In this document: positions 1 through 5,575 of the stretch, piece after piece
Numbering within the stretch: position 1 is the stretch's first letter
How the letters are laid out: each line of letters begins with the position of its first letter
Notes under the pieces: model-generated
What the model saw: the letters and a program-made list of their open reading frames with translations, nothing else
Told to the model about the DNA's origin: nothing
Databases searched by the model: none
Made by a program: the position numbers and the translations under genes
Origin: Kiritimatiellia bacterium
GTDB taxonomy: Bacteria > Verrucomicrobiota > Kiritimatiellia > RFP12 > UBA1067
Reading direction: 5' to 3'
DNA length: 10,360 nt
Assembly (NCBI GenBank): GCA_017965685.1
Contig: JAGCPM010000194.1
Span: 1-10,360, forward strand

Positions 1-1
1 C

Positions 2-586
2 AACGTCACCCGCATGGTAAAGAAGGGCGTGCGGGCGATTGATATAGGTTGCGGCGACGGAACGCTCCTCAACGTCCTCAGGAAAGTGAAGGGCGTCACC
101 GGCGACGGCGTGGATATTGATATCGATCCCTTCAAGGAAGCGGTCGCGGATGGGCACGACTGCTATTGGGAGGACGCCGACGAAGGACTATCGATAATTC
201 CAGATGGCCACTACGACGTCGCGATATGCTCCGATACCCTTCAGGAGGTGAAGAATCCTCGAGGACTCCTGCACGAGGCTCTTCGCGTCGCCGACGAGGC
301 TATCGTCACCTTCCCGAATTTCGCGAGCTACAGGATAAGGCTCACGCTCGCCCTTACGGGGCGTCTTCCTGTCTCGAAATCTCTTCCCTTCCAGTGGTAC
401 GACACTCCAAACATCCACTGCATAACGCTGAAGGACTTCAAGGTCCTTTGCGACAAGGAAGGGCTCGAGGTACGCGAGATACGCGCCGAATCGCGCCATT
501 TGGTCGGCAAGCTTCTTCTGGCGCTCGGATTCAAGAACCTTGGCGCGTCGAAAATAGTGGCCAGGATAAGAAGGAAGGGGGCTTGA
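2..586 (+). CDS. metW: MetW-like protein, methyltransferase fold (5' end probably outside window)
   Basis: MetW is a class I SAM-methyltransferase-fold protein usually encoded beside homoserine O-acetyltransferase (metX), where it supports methionine synthesis; its exact reaction is poorly defined in most organisms. Visible motifs, numbered from the ATG at 14, are the glycine-rich SAM loop IDIGCGDGTLL (9-19), the acidic strand end DGVDIDID (31-38), and the MetW-typical stretches SDTLQEVKNPRG (73-84), TFPNFASYRIRL (99-110), GRLPVSKSLPFQWYDTPNIH (116-135) and a C-terminal helix. The frame stays open upstream of ATG 14 to the window edge. Characterised MetW proteins have roughly ten more residues before this glycine loop, so the true start probably lies outside the window and the Met at 14 is likely internal. 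The gene ends 3 bp before the serine acetyltransferase start. Family call is firm; the start is uncertain. Confidence 0.88.
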   Translation, partial: NVTRMVKKGVRAIDIGCGDGTLLNVLRKVKGVTGDGVDIDIDPFKEAVADGHDCYWEDADEGLSIIPDGHYDVAICSDTLQEVKNPRGLLHEALRVADEAIVTFPNFASYRIRLTLALTGRLPVSKSLPFQWYDTPNIHCITLKDFKVLCDKEGLEVREIRAESRHLVGKLLLALGFKNLGASKIVARIRRKGA

Positions 587-589
587 GTC

Positions 590-1336
590 ATGACCCTGCC
601 GCAGAGAGTCGCGCATATTTTGAAACACGGAATGGCCGCGCTCCATCCTTGCGTGTATGGCGAGCTCGGAGCGAGAAACGCCATGGATGACATCGTCAGT
701 GACCTCGAGAAGGAAATCGGCCTTCTTTGTCCCGAAAGGAATGCGAAGGAAATCGCCGAGGCGTTCAAGGCGCGGCTGCCGGAAATACGCCGCCTCGTCG
801 ACACGGATATCCAGGCCGCGTACGATGGCGATCCTGCCGCGTCCAGCCGCATGGAAGTCGTTATGGCGTATCCGGGTCTCTACGCGGTGACGATCCACCG
901 TCTTGCGCACGAACTCTACAAGCTCAAGGTGCCGATACTGCCGAGGGTCATGAGCGAGCTCGCCCATTCCAAGACCGGCATTGACATCCATCCAGGCGCT
1001 ACGATAGGCGAGAGGTTTTTCATCGATCACGGCACGGGTGTGGTGATCGGCGAAACCTGCGTGATCGGCAACAACGTGCGCCTCTACCAGGGCGTGACTT
1101 TGGGCGGCCTTTCGTTCGATAAGGATTCCAGCGGCGCTCTCGTGAAGGGACTGAAGCGCCACCCGAATATCGAAGATAACGTGGTCATTTACGCGAACGC
1201 CACCATTCTCGGCGGCGGCACGACCGTCGGCCACGATTCCGAGATAGGCGGCAACGTATGGCTCAAGGAGTCCGTCCCTCCGTATTCACGGGTCTACAAT
1301 TCGCCGCCCGCGCCGGTCATAAGGAGCATTTCATGA
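590..1336 (+). CDS. cysE: Serine O-acetyltransferase (CysE type)
   Basis: Transfers acetyl from acetyl-CoA to L-serine, giving O-acetylserine, the acceptor for sulfide in cysteine synthesis; cytosolic and expected to be multimeric. The 248 residues comprise an N-terminal helical domain (about 1-125) and a C-terminal left-handed beta-helix of hexapeptide repeats (about 130-230). Active-site signatures are DIHPGATIG (132-140), [13 protein letters not shown] (144-156, with the Asp146-His147 pair) and KRHPNI (189-194, His191), followed by the coil motifs [13 protein letters not shown] and IGGNVWL. A G-rich ribosome site at 573-581 precedes the ATG, which lies 3 bp after the metW stop. The stop codon overlaps the next ATG (ATGA at 1333-1336). 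The N-terminal domain and the [20 protein letters not shown] loop resemble the longer SATs of anaerobes rather than the E. coli enzyme. I did not try to assess cysteine feedback sensitivity. Confidence 0.93.
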   Translation: MTLPQRVAHILKHGMAALHPCVYGELGARNAMDDIVSDLEKEIGLLCPERNAKEIAEAFKARLPEIRRLVDTDIQAAYDGDPAASSRMEVVMAYPGLYAVTIHRLAHELYKLKVPILPRVMSELAHSKTGIDIHPGATIGERFFIDHGTGVVIGETCVIGNNVRLYQGVTLGGLSFDKDSSGALVKGLKRHPNIEDNVVIYANATILGGGTTVGHDSEIGGNVWLKESVPPYSRVYNSPPAPVIRSIS

Positions 1337-2031
1337 GCGAAGAGGCGAAGAAAAGGGTGCTCGTCACAGGCACTTCCCGCGGCATAGGCAAGGCGATAGC
1401 CGATACTCTGCGCGAAGCCGGCTACGAGGTCGTGACCCACTCCGTGAAATCGGGCGGAACCGACTTGAAGTTCGACATCGCCGACCGCGAAGCCGCCAAG
1501 ACCGCGCTTGAGAATGACATCGCGGAAAACGGCCCCTACTACGGAATAGTCCTCAACGCCGGCACCAATGCCGACGCGCCTTTCCCAGCGATGGAGGACG
1601 AAATGTGGGATAGGGTGGTCGATGCCGACCTCACCGGATTCTACAACGTTCTCAAGCCCTGCGTGATGCCGATGATACAATCGCGCATAAAGGGCCGCAT
1701 CGTCGCGATATCCTCGGTGAGCGGAATTGCCGGCAATCGCGGCCAGGTCAACTACTCCGCAGCCAAGGCGGGCGTGATAGGCGCCGTGAAGGCCCTTGCC
1801 GTGGAACTTGCGAAACGGGGCATAACGGTCAATGCTGTGGCGCCCGGAGTGATCGAGACCGAAATGGTCGCGACCATGATTCCTGAAGCCGTCGACGAGG
1901 CGAAGAAAGCCATACCGATGCGCCGCTTCGGCACTTGCGCCGAGGTCGCCTCGCTGGTCGCGTATCTTCTTTCGCCGGGCGCCTCCTACATAACGCGCCA
2001 GGCGATTTCCGTGAATGGAGGAATGTTCTGA
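1333..2031 (+). CDS. fabG: FabG-like 3-oxoacyl-[ACP] reductase (SDR family)
   Basis: A short-chain dehydrogenase/reductase of 232 residues, predicted to reduce a 3-ketoacyl-ACP (or a similar ketone) with NAD(P)H. Visible are the Rossmann dinucleotide motif TGTSRGIG (12-19), LNAG (74-77, a variant of NNAG), catalytic Ser128 in ISSVSG, the YxxxK pair Tyr141/Lys145 in NYSAAKAG, the PG motif APGVIETEM (170-178), and the C-terminal signature [27 protein letters not shown] and ITRQ.ISVNGG recall the FabG2-type reductases of aryl-polyene and atypical fatty-acid clusters more than the housekeeping FabG. An ATG further upstream in frame (1258) lies inside cysE; the start at 1333 is preferred because it forms an ATGA overlap and gives the normal SDR N-terminus. 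Its role among sulfur genes is unclear, and no acyl carrier protein or ketosynthase gene is in view. Confidence 0.88.
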   Translation: MSEEAKKRVLVTGTSRGIGKAIADTLREAGYEVVTHSVKSGGTDLKFDIADREAAKTALENDIAENGPYYGIVLNAGTNADAPFPAMEDEMWDRVVDADLTGFYNVLKPCVMPMIQSRIKGRIVAISSVSGIAGNRGQVNYSAAKAGVIGAVKALAVELAKRGITVNAVAPGVIETEMVATMIPEAVDEAKKAIPMRRFGTCAEVASLVAYLLSPGASYITRQAISVNGGMF

Positions 2032-2032
2032 G

Positions 2033-3220
2033 ATGGAAGAAAGGCTTGCATATCTCGACAACAATGCGACCACGATGGTCGCTCCCGAAGTGCGCGATGC
2101 AATGATGCCGTTTTTCGGGCCGGAATACGGCAATCCCAGCTCGATGCACGCTTTTGGCGGAGGAATAGCGAAGCATGTCGCCGCCGCACGTGAAGAGGTG
2201 GCCCGTTTCATAAACGCCTCGCCCGACGAGATAATCTTCACTTCGTGCGCCACCGAAAGCGACAACGCCGCATTGCGCGGCAGAGCCGCTTTCCTGGGCA
2301 AGGCCATGAAGCTTGTCACCACAAAGGTCGAGCACCCAGCCGTTCTCCAGACCGCCAGGCGCCTCAAGGCGAATGGCCATGAAGTTGTGGAAATCGGAGT
2401 GGACGGCAAAGGCAGGCTTGATCTGGAAGAGCTCAAGGCGGAATTGAAGGGCACCAGGAACGCGCTCGTTTCCACGATGTGGGCCAACAACGAAACGGGC
2501 ACCATATTCCCCGTCGCCAAAATCGCCGAAATCTGCAAGGAATATGGCGCGACTTTCCATACCGACGCCGTGCAGATCGCCGGCAAGGGCGAGGTCGACG
2601 TCAAGAAGGTTCCCGTCGACATGCTCGCCATGAGCGGCCACAAGTTCCATGCGCCGAAGGGCATAGGTTTCATGTACGTGCGCAGAGGAACGAAGCTCAA
2701 GCCTTTCATGCTCGGTGGCCATCAGGAAGGCGGCAGAAGGGCTGGAACGGAAAACGTGCCCTACATCGTCGGCCTCGCAAAGGCGTGCGAACTCGCAAGG
2801 CTCGGCATGGCGGAGGAAAATACGCGTGTCGCCGCGATGCGCGACAGGCTCGAGAAGGGCATCCTTGCCTCCTGCCCCGATACTATCGTCAATGGCGACG
2901 GGGAAAACAGAACCCCCAACACGCTAAACGTGAGCTTCGAGTACATCGAGGGCGAGGCGATCGCCTACCATCTTTCCGACCTCGGAATATGCATCTCCAC
3001 AGGTAGCGCCTGTGCGAGCGGTTCGCTCGATCCAAGCCACGTCATCCGCGCGATGGGCGTTCCTTTCATTGCCGTGCACGGCTCGGTCAGGTTCTCGCTC
3101 AGCCGCTATAATACCGATTCCGATATCGATTACGTTCTCGAAAAGCTGCCGCCAGTGATAAAGAATCTGCGGGACCTTTCCCCGTTTGGGCCGGATAGCG
3201 ACCCGACGACTTTCAAATGA
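2033..3220 (+). CDS. nifS: Cysteine desulfurase (NifS/IscS family)
   Basis: A PLP-dependent enzyme that removes sulfur from L-cysteine as an enzyme-bound persulfide for Fe-S cluster and other thio-cofactor assembly. The 395 residues show the N-terminal YLDNNATT (7-14), GNPSSMHAFG (33-42), TESDN (74-78), His101 of VEHPAV, WANNETG (150-156), HTDAVQ (176-181), PLP lysine Lys204 in SGHKFHAPKGIG, GGHQEGGRRAGTEN (228-241), and the catalytic cysteine Cys327 in STGSACASGSLDPSHV, which has the extended loop of group I (NifS/IscS) enzymes. The ATG at 2033 is preferred over the ATG at 2015, since GGAGG at 2017-2021 serves it and the family starts close to YLDNN. It sits 1 bp after the fabG stop. No IscU/NifU scaffold gene lies in the window. 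In this context it probably forms the cysteine-consuming end of a sulfur operon. Confidence 0.93.
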   Translation: MEERLAYLDNNATTMVAPEVRDAMMPFFGPEYGNPSSMHAFGGGIAKHVAAAREEVARFINASPDEIIFTSCATESDNAALRGRAAFLGKAMKLVTTKVEHPAVLQTARRLKANGHEVVEIGVDGKGRLDLEELKAELKGTRNALVSTMWANNETGTIFPVAKIAEICKEYGATFHTDAVQIAGKGEVDVKKVPVDMLAMSGHKFHAPKGIGFMYVRRGTKLKPFMLGGHQEGGRRAGTENVPYIVGLAKACELARLGMAEENTRVAAMRDRLEKGILASCPDTIVNGDGENRTPNTLNVSFEYIEGEAIAYHLSDLGICISTGSACASGSLDPSHVIRAMGVPFIAVHGSVRFSLSRYNTDSDIDYVLEKLPPVIKNLRDLSPFGPDSDPTTFK

Positions 3221-3230
3221 GGTATATGCC

Positions 3231-3542
3231 ATGAGGATTTTGCTTTCCATTTTCGCGGTTGCGATGCTCATCGCCGGAGGCTGCCGGCGCGAGGATGTCC
3301 GCGAAGTGACGATAGAAATCAAGGGACTCGACAGTGCGAACCGCGCGAAAGTCGTCCAGGCCCTCAAAAAGTATGGCGGGGTTCGGCAGGATTCGTACAA
3401 GTGGGATATCCCCTCCGGCACGGTCACTCTCTCCTACGACTCGATGCAGGTCGCGCAGACCAACCTTCGCATGGCGATAGAAGCGGCCGGTCTGGAGGTC
3501 GTCTATCCAGAAAAGGCTCCTGGCTCGAAGGCCGGCCACTGA
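3231..3542 (+). CDS. Small predicted lipoprotein with HMA-like fold lacking CxxC
   Basis: 103 residues. The N-terminus (MRILLSIFAVAMLIAGGC) is a short charged start, a hydrophobic core and Cys18, a plausible though imperfect lipobox (AGGC, with Ala at -3), so the protein is predicted to be lipid-anchored outside the inner membrane. Residues 25-92 have the length and hydrophobic pattern of a beta-alpha-beta-beta-alpha-beta heavy-metal-associated (HMA) domain: VTIEIKGLDSANRAKVVQAL, then YGGV, VTLSYDS, and a second helix LRMAIEAAGLEV. The metal-binding CxxC expected just after GL is absent; Ser35 and Arg38 stand where the two cysteines would be. Metal transfer by the usual route is therefore unlikely, and a sensor or protein-binding role is possible. 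It starts 10 bp after nifS with GAGGT at 3219-3223, so it is probably in the same transcript. Domain call is from pattern only. Confidence 0.6.
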   Translation: MRILLSIFAVAMLIAGGCRREDVREVTIEIKGLDSANRAKVVQALKKYGGVRQDSYKWDIPSGTVTLSYDSMQVAQTNLRMAIEAAGLEVVYPEKAPGSKAGH

Positions 3543-3570
3543 ACTTGCTGTGCGCTCGGGGCGAGTCGTC

Positions 3571-4536
3571 ATGTTGGCTTTTCTGCAACGGGTTTCGGCG
3601 TGGCTGTCCAAGTACACGCCTGCGTTCGTGGGGTGTGTGGCCGTAGCCACGTATTTCGTTCCGGAAGCGTTCGCGTGGGTGCGCGGGAATGTGCAGACTT
3701 CGATTTTGGGAGTGATCATGCTCGCGATGGGCATGACGCTCAAGAGCGAGGATTTCCGCATTCTCGTTTCCCGGCCGCTCGACATCTTGATCGGCACTCT
3801 TGCCCAGTTTTCGCTGATGCCTCTCATAGCCTGGAGTCTCGCCCACGGCCTCGGTCTTCCCAAGGCCGTCGGCGTTGGACTGATGCTGGTGGGGTGCTGT
3901 CCGGGCGGAGTTTCTTCAAACATCATGACTTTCCTTTGCAAGGGCGATGTGGCGTTTTCGGTGGGCATGACTTCGCTTTCCACTGTAGCCGCGCCTTTCG
4001 TGACTCCGCTTCTCATGATGTGGCTTGCTGGCGAAAACGTGGATGTTGATGCGGCAGGCATGTTCAAATCGATTCTTCTGGTGACGATTCTGCCGGTGGC
4101 CGTGGGTTTCGGATTGAACGCATGGCTCGGGCGGCGCTCCGCCTACCGCGAGGCGGTCAAGGTGATGCCGGGCGTGGCCGTGCTCGGGCTGGCCGCGATA
4201 GTCGGCGCTGTCGTGTCGGCGCACGGCCATCGGTTCGCATCGTCGGGTGCTCTTGTTTTCGTGGGCGTGTTCCTGCACAATTCGCTCGGCTATGCTCTCG
4301 GATATCTCGTCGGTCTCGTGTCTCGCTTCTCCAAGCCCAAGCGCCGCACTATTTCGATCGAGGTCGGCATGCAGAATGCGGGCCTTGCCACGGTGCTCGC
4401 CGCGCGGCATTTTCCGCTTCTTCCCGAAGTGGCGATCGCTTCGGCGGTTTCGTGCGTTTGGCATTCCATTTCCGGCGCGCTCATGGCGGGCATTTTCAAT
4501 ATGGCCGATGCCGCGGTTTCCAGAAGGGCGAAATGA
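3571..4536 (+). CDS. Bile acid:sodium symporter family (BASS) transporter, ASBT/YocS-like
   Basis: A 321-residue integral inner-membrane protein with about ten predicted helices, of the BASS family that couples Na+ entry to uptake of organic anions (bile acids, pantoate, 2-keto acids). It resembles the structurally known bacterial ASBT proteins from end to end: GMTLKSEDF (54-62), AQFSLMP (78-84, Gln79), GCCPGGVSSN (108-117), MTSLST (133-138), and EVGMQNAGLA (264-273) with Glu264 and Gln268, which correspond to known sodium ligands. LHNSLGY and the late SVWH-like segment (SCVWHSIS) also match. GTG at 3550 would add seven residues; ATG 3571 is chosen because its N-terminus matches the family and a weak G-rich site precedes it, whereas the GTG has none. 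The stop overlaps the phosphatase ATG. The substrate cannot be read from sequence. An Acr3 arsenite exporter is unlikely because its family signatures are missing. Confidence 0.87.
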   Translation: MLAFLQRVSAWLSKYTPAFVGCVAVATYFVPEAFAWVRGNVQTSILGVIMLAMGMTLKSEDFRILVSRPLDILIGTLAQFSLMPLIAWSLAHGLGLPKAVGVGLMLVGCCPGGVSSNIMTFLCKGDVAFSVGMTSLSTVAAPFVTPLLMMWLAGENVDVDAAGMFKSILLVTILPVAVGFGLNAWLGRRSAYREAVKVMPGVAVLGLAAIVGAVVSAHGHRFASSGALVFVGVFLHNSLGYALGYLVGLVSRFSKPKRRTISIEVGMQNAGLATVLAARHFPLLPEVAIASAVSCVWHSISGALMAGIFNMADAAVSRRAK

Positions 4537-4976
4537 AAATCCTTTTCTTGTGCCACGGGAATATTTGCCGCTCGCCTATGGCGGAGTTCGTGATGAAGGA
4601 ACTCGTCCGTCGTGCGGGCAGAAGCGATATCGAGGTCGAGTCCGCCGCGCTACATACGGATGAAATCGGCAGCGACATCCACCATGGCACGCGCGCGAAA
4701 CTCCGCGAGCAGGGCATCCCTTTTTCGCCCAGGGCGGCTTGGCTCCTGACCGCCGCAAAAGCGCGCGAATACGACCTTTTGATTGGAATGGACGATTACA
4801 ATATCGCCGATTTGCGTCGGCTCGTCTATCCGGAAGACCGGACGAAAATCCGCAAGCTGCTTGAATTCGCCGGCGTCTCGCGCCCGATTGCCGATCCTTG
4901 GTATACCGGGAACTTCGACGCAACCTTCGACGATGTTCTCGAAGGCTGCACAGCCCTGCTGAAAGCCCTGCCCTGA
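4533..4976 (+). CDS. Low-molecular-weight protein tyrosine phosphatase
   Basis: 147 residues, the usual length of the LMW-PTP family; a cytosolic cysteine phosphatase that dephosphorylates tyrosine (sometimes arginine) on proteins. The P-loop CX5R is at residues 7-13 (Cys7, Arg13) within FLCHGNICRSPMAE, and the general-acid aspartate is Asp121 in IADPWYTGNF. Family motifs SAALHTDEIG (38-46) and LIGMDDYNIADL (83-94) are present. The DPWYTG acid loop differs a little from the commoner DPYY. The P-loop (GNICRSP) is that of phosphatases rather than thioredoxin-linked arsenate reductases (ArsC). The ATG overlaps the transporter stop (ATGA, 4533-4536), so the two are probably translationally coupled. 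No partner tyrosine kinase (Wzc/Etk type) or capsule gene is in the window, so the substrate is unknown. Confidence 0.92.
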   Translation: MKILFLCHGNICRSPMAEFVMKELVRRAGRSDIEVESAALHTDEIGSDIHHGTRAKLREQGIPFSPRAAWLLTAAKAREYDLLIGMDDYNIADLRRLVYPEDRTKIRKLLEFAGVSRPIADPWYTGNFDATFDDVLEGCTALLKALP

Positions 4977-5001
4977 CCGGTTTTGCCATGGCCCCCTCCT
5001 A

Positions 5002-5048
5002 TCCGCCAATTTCGCCACCGGCCTGAAGCCAATCGAGTGATTGGCGGA
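5002..5048. repeat. 9-bp perfect inverted repeat with 29-nt loop
   Basis: TCCGCCAAT at 5002-5010 pairs with ATTGGCGGA at 5040-5048. The 29-nt loop contains a smaller GGC/GCC pairing (5020-5022 with 5028-5030). There is no T-run after the right arm, so a Rho-independent terminator is not supported. It could be a transcript-stabilising hairpin at the 3' end of the phosphatase message, a protein-binding site, or part of a dispersed repeat. Confidence 0.45.
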
Positions 5049-5121
5049 CGGCAGAACCTCGCGAAGCCCGCGCCCTCGCCCTTTTCCTCGACCTGGACAA
5101 CGCCGCCATGTTTGGATGTGC

Positions 5122-5156
5122 GGGGAATGGGGAGCGGGGAACGGGTAATGGGAATC
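5122..5156 (+). repeat. Five-unit 7-bp G-rich tandem repeat upstream of umuD
   Basis: Five contiguous imperfect heptads read GGGGAAT, GGGGAGC, GGGGAAC, GGGTAAT, GGGAATC. The period is exactly 7 bp over 35 bp. Four or five closely spaced G-runs on the + strand could also form a G-quadruplex-like structure. It ends 23 bp before the umuD ATG. The same unit type recurs inside umuC at 5910-5944. Confidence 0.75.
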
Positions 5157-5179
5157 TAAAACCAATGTAAGGAATTCGT

Positions 5180-5575
5180 ATGAGCAGTAAAGCAAAAATC
5201 TCGAGATCGGTAGTGGCGGGGTTTCCCTCGCCCGCCGAGCAGTACCAGGAACCGCCACTCGACCTGAACGAGCTGCTGGTGAAGCGTCCGGCGGCGACGT
5301 TCTTTGTCCGCGTCCAGGGCGACTCGATGATCGGCGAGGGAATACACGACGGAGACCTCCTTGTGGTTGACCGTTCGCTCCGTCCCGCGTCTGGCGATGT
5401 CATCATCGCCTGTGTGGACGGCGACTTCACCGTAAAGACATATCGCCGCGACAAGGACGGCGTTCGTCTTGAACCGGCTAACCCCGACTTCCCGGTGATA
5501 CAGATCAAGCCGGGGCATCAACTCGACTACTTCGGCAAGGTCACGGCCTGCATACACAGATTCGTCGGAAAATGA
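5180..5575 (+). CDS. umuD: UmuD-like LexA/S24 family peptidase, DNA polymerase V accessory subunit
   Basis: 131 residues. UmuD cleaves itself when bound to RecA filaments, and the shortened form joins UmuC to make the translesion polymerase Pol V. Visible are the cleavage site Ala13-Gly14 in VVAGFPSPAEQY, the linker PPLDLNELLVKRPAATFFV, nucleophile Ser49 in GDSMI, IHDGDLLVVD (55-64), and the general base Lys86 in DFTVK. The segment before the cleavage site is only 13 residues, against 24 in E. coli UmuD; the site is Ala-Gly, as in plasmid MucA-type proteins, rather than Cys-Gly. There is no helix-turn-helix, so it is not a LexA repressor. Ribosome site TAAGGA at 5168-5173. Its stop overlaps the umuC ATG (ATGA, 5572-5575). 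Confidence 0.93.
   Translation: MSSKAKISRSVVAGFPSPAEQYQEPPLDLNELLVKRPAATFFVRVQGDSMIGEGIHDGDLLVVDRSLRPASGDVIIACVDGDFTVKTYRRDKDGVRLEPANPDFPVIQIKPGHQLDYFGKVTACIHRFVGK

Larger units (their letters stand above)
4977..5179 (+). other. Non-coding gap with inverted repeat and G-rich heptads
   Basis: This 203-bp stretch between the phosphatase and umuD is the longest gene-free gap in the window. It contains a perfect 9-bp inverted repeat (5002-5010 and 5040-5048), a C-rich middle section, and a heptad repeat (5122-5156). A TGA-bounded open stretch on the + strand ends with RALALFLDLDNAAMF but has no plausible start or ribosome site. I see no convincing -35/-10 pair and no E. coli-type LexA box (CTG-N10-CAG), although umuDC is normally SOS-controlled; the LexA site of this lineage may differ. 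TAAGGA at 5168-5173 serves umuD. Confidence 0.5.

Noticed and set aside
188..1234. Long 348-codon open frame on the minus strand across metW and cysE
   Set aside because: It is antisense to two well-supported family genes, has low-complexity composition and no recognisable motif; a shadow of GC-rich coding DNA.
1258..1332. Upstream ATG extension of the FabG-like gene
   Set aside because: The added 25 residues lie inside cysE in another frame and do not resemble an SDR N-terminus; ATG 1333 gives the usual ATGA overlap.
1294..2722. Minus-strand open frames of 297 and 471 codons over fabG and nifS
   Set aside because: They are antisense to intact SDR and cysteine desulfurase genes whose catalytic residues are all present; no domain is recognisable in them.
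3571..4976. Arsenic resistance operon (acr3-arsC)
   Set aside because: The transporter carries ASBT/YocS signatures and sodium ligands rather than Acr3 motifs, the P-loop reads GNICRSP as in phosphatases, and there is no ArsR regulator.
5122..5156. CRISPR-like array
   Set aside because: The units are 7 bp and contiguous with no spacers, and no cas gene is present.
5027..5167. Plus-strand open stretch ending in RALALFLDLDNAAMF before umuD
   Set aside because: No start codon with a ribosome site, and it runs through the heptad repeat; might be a decayed fragment but there is not enough to call a gene.
4826..5258. Minus-strand open frames through the phosphatase-umuD gap (Arg/Gly/Pro-rich)
   Set aside because: Low-complexity composition, no ribosome site, and no recognisable domain; better explained as biased non-coding sequence.
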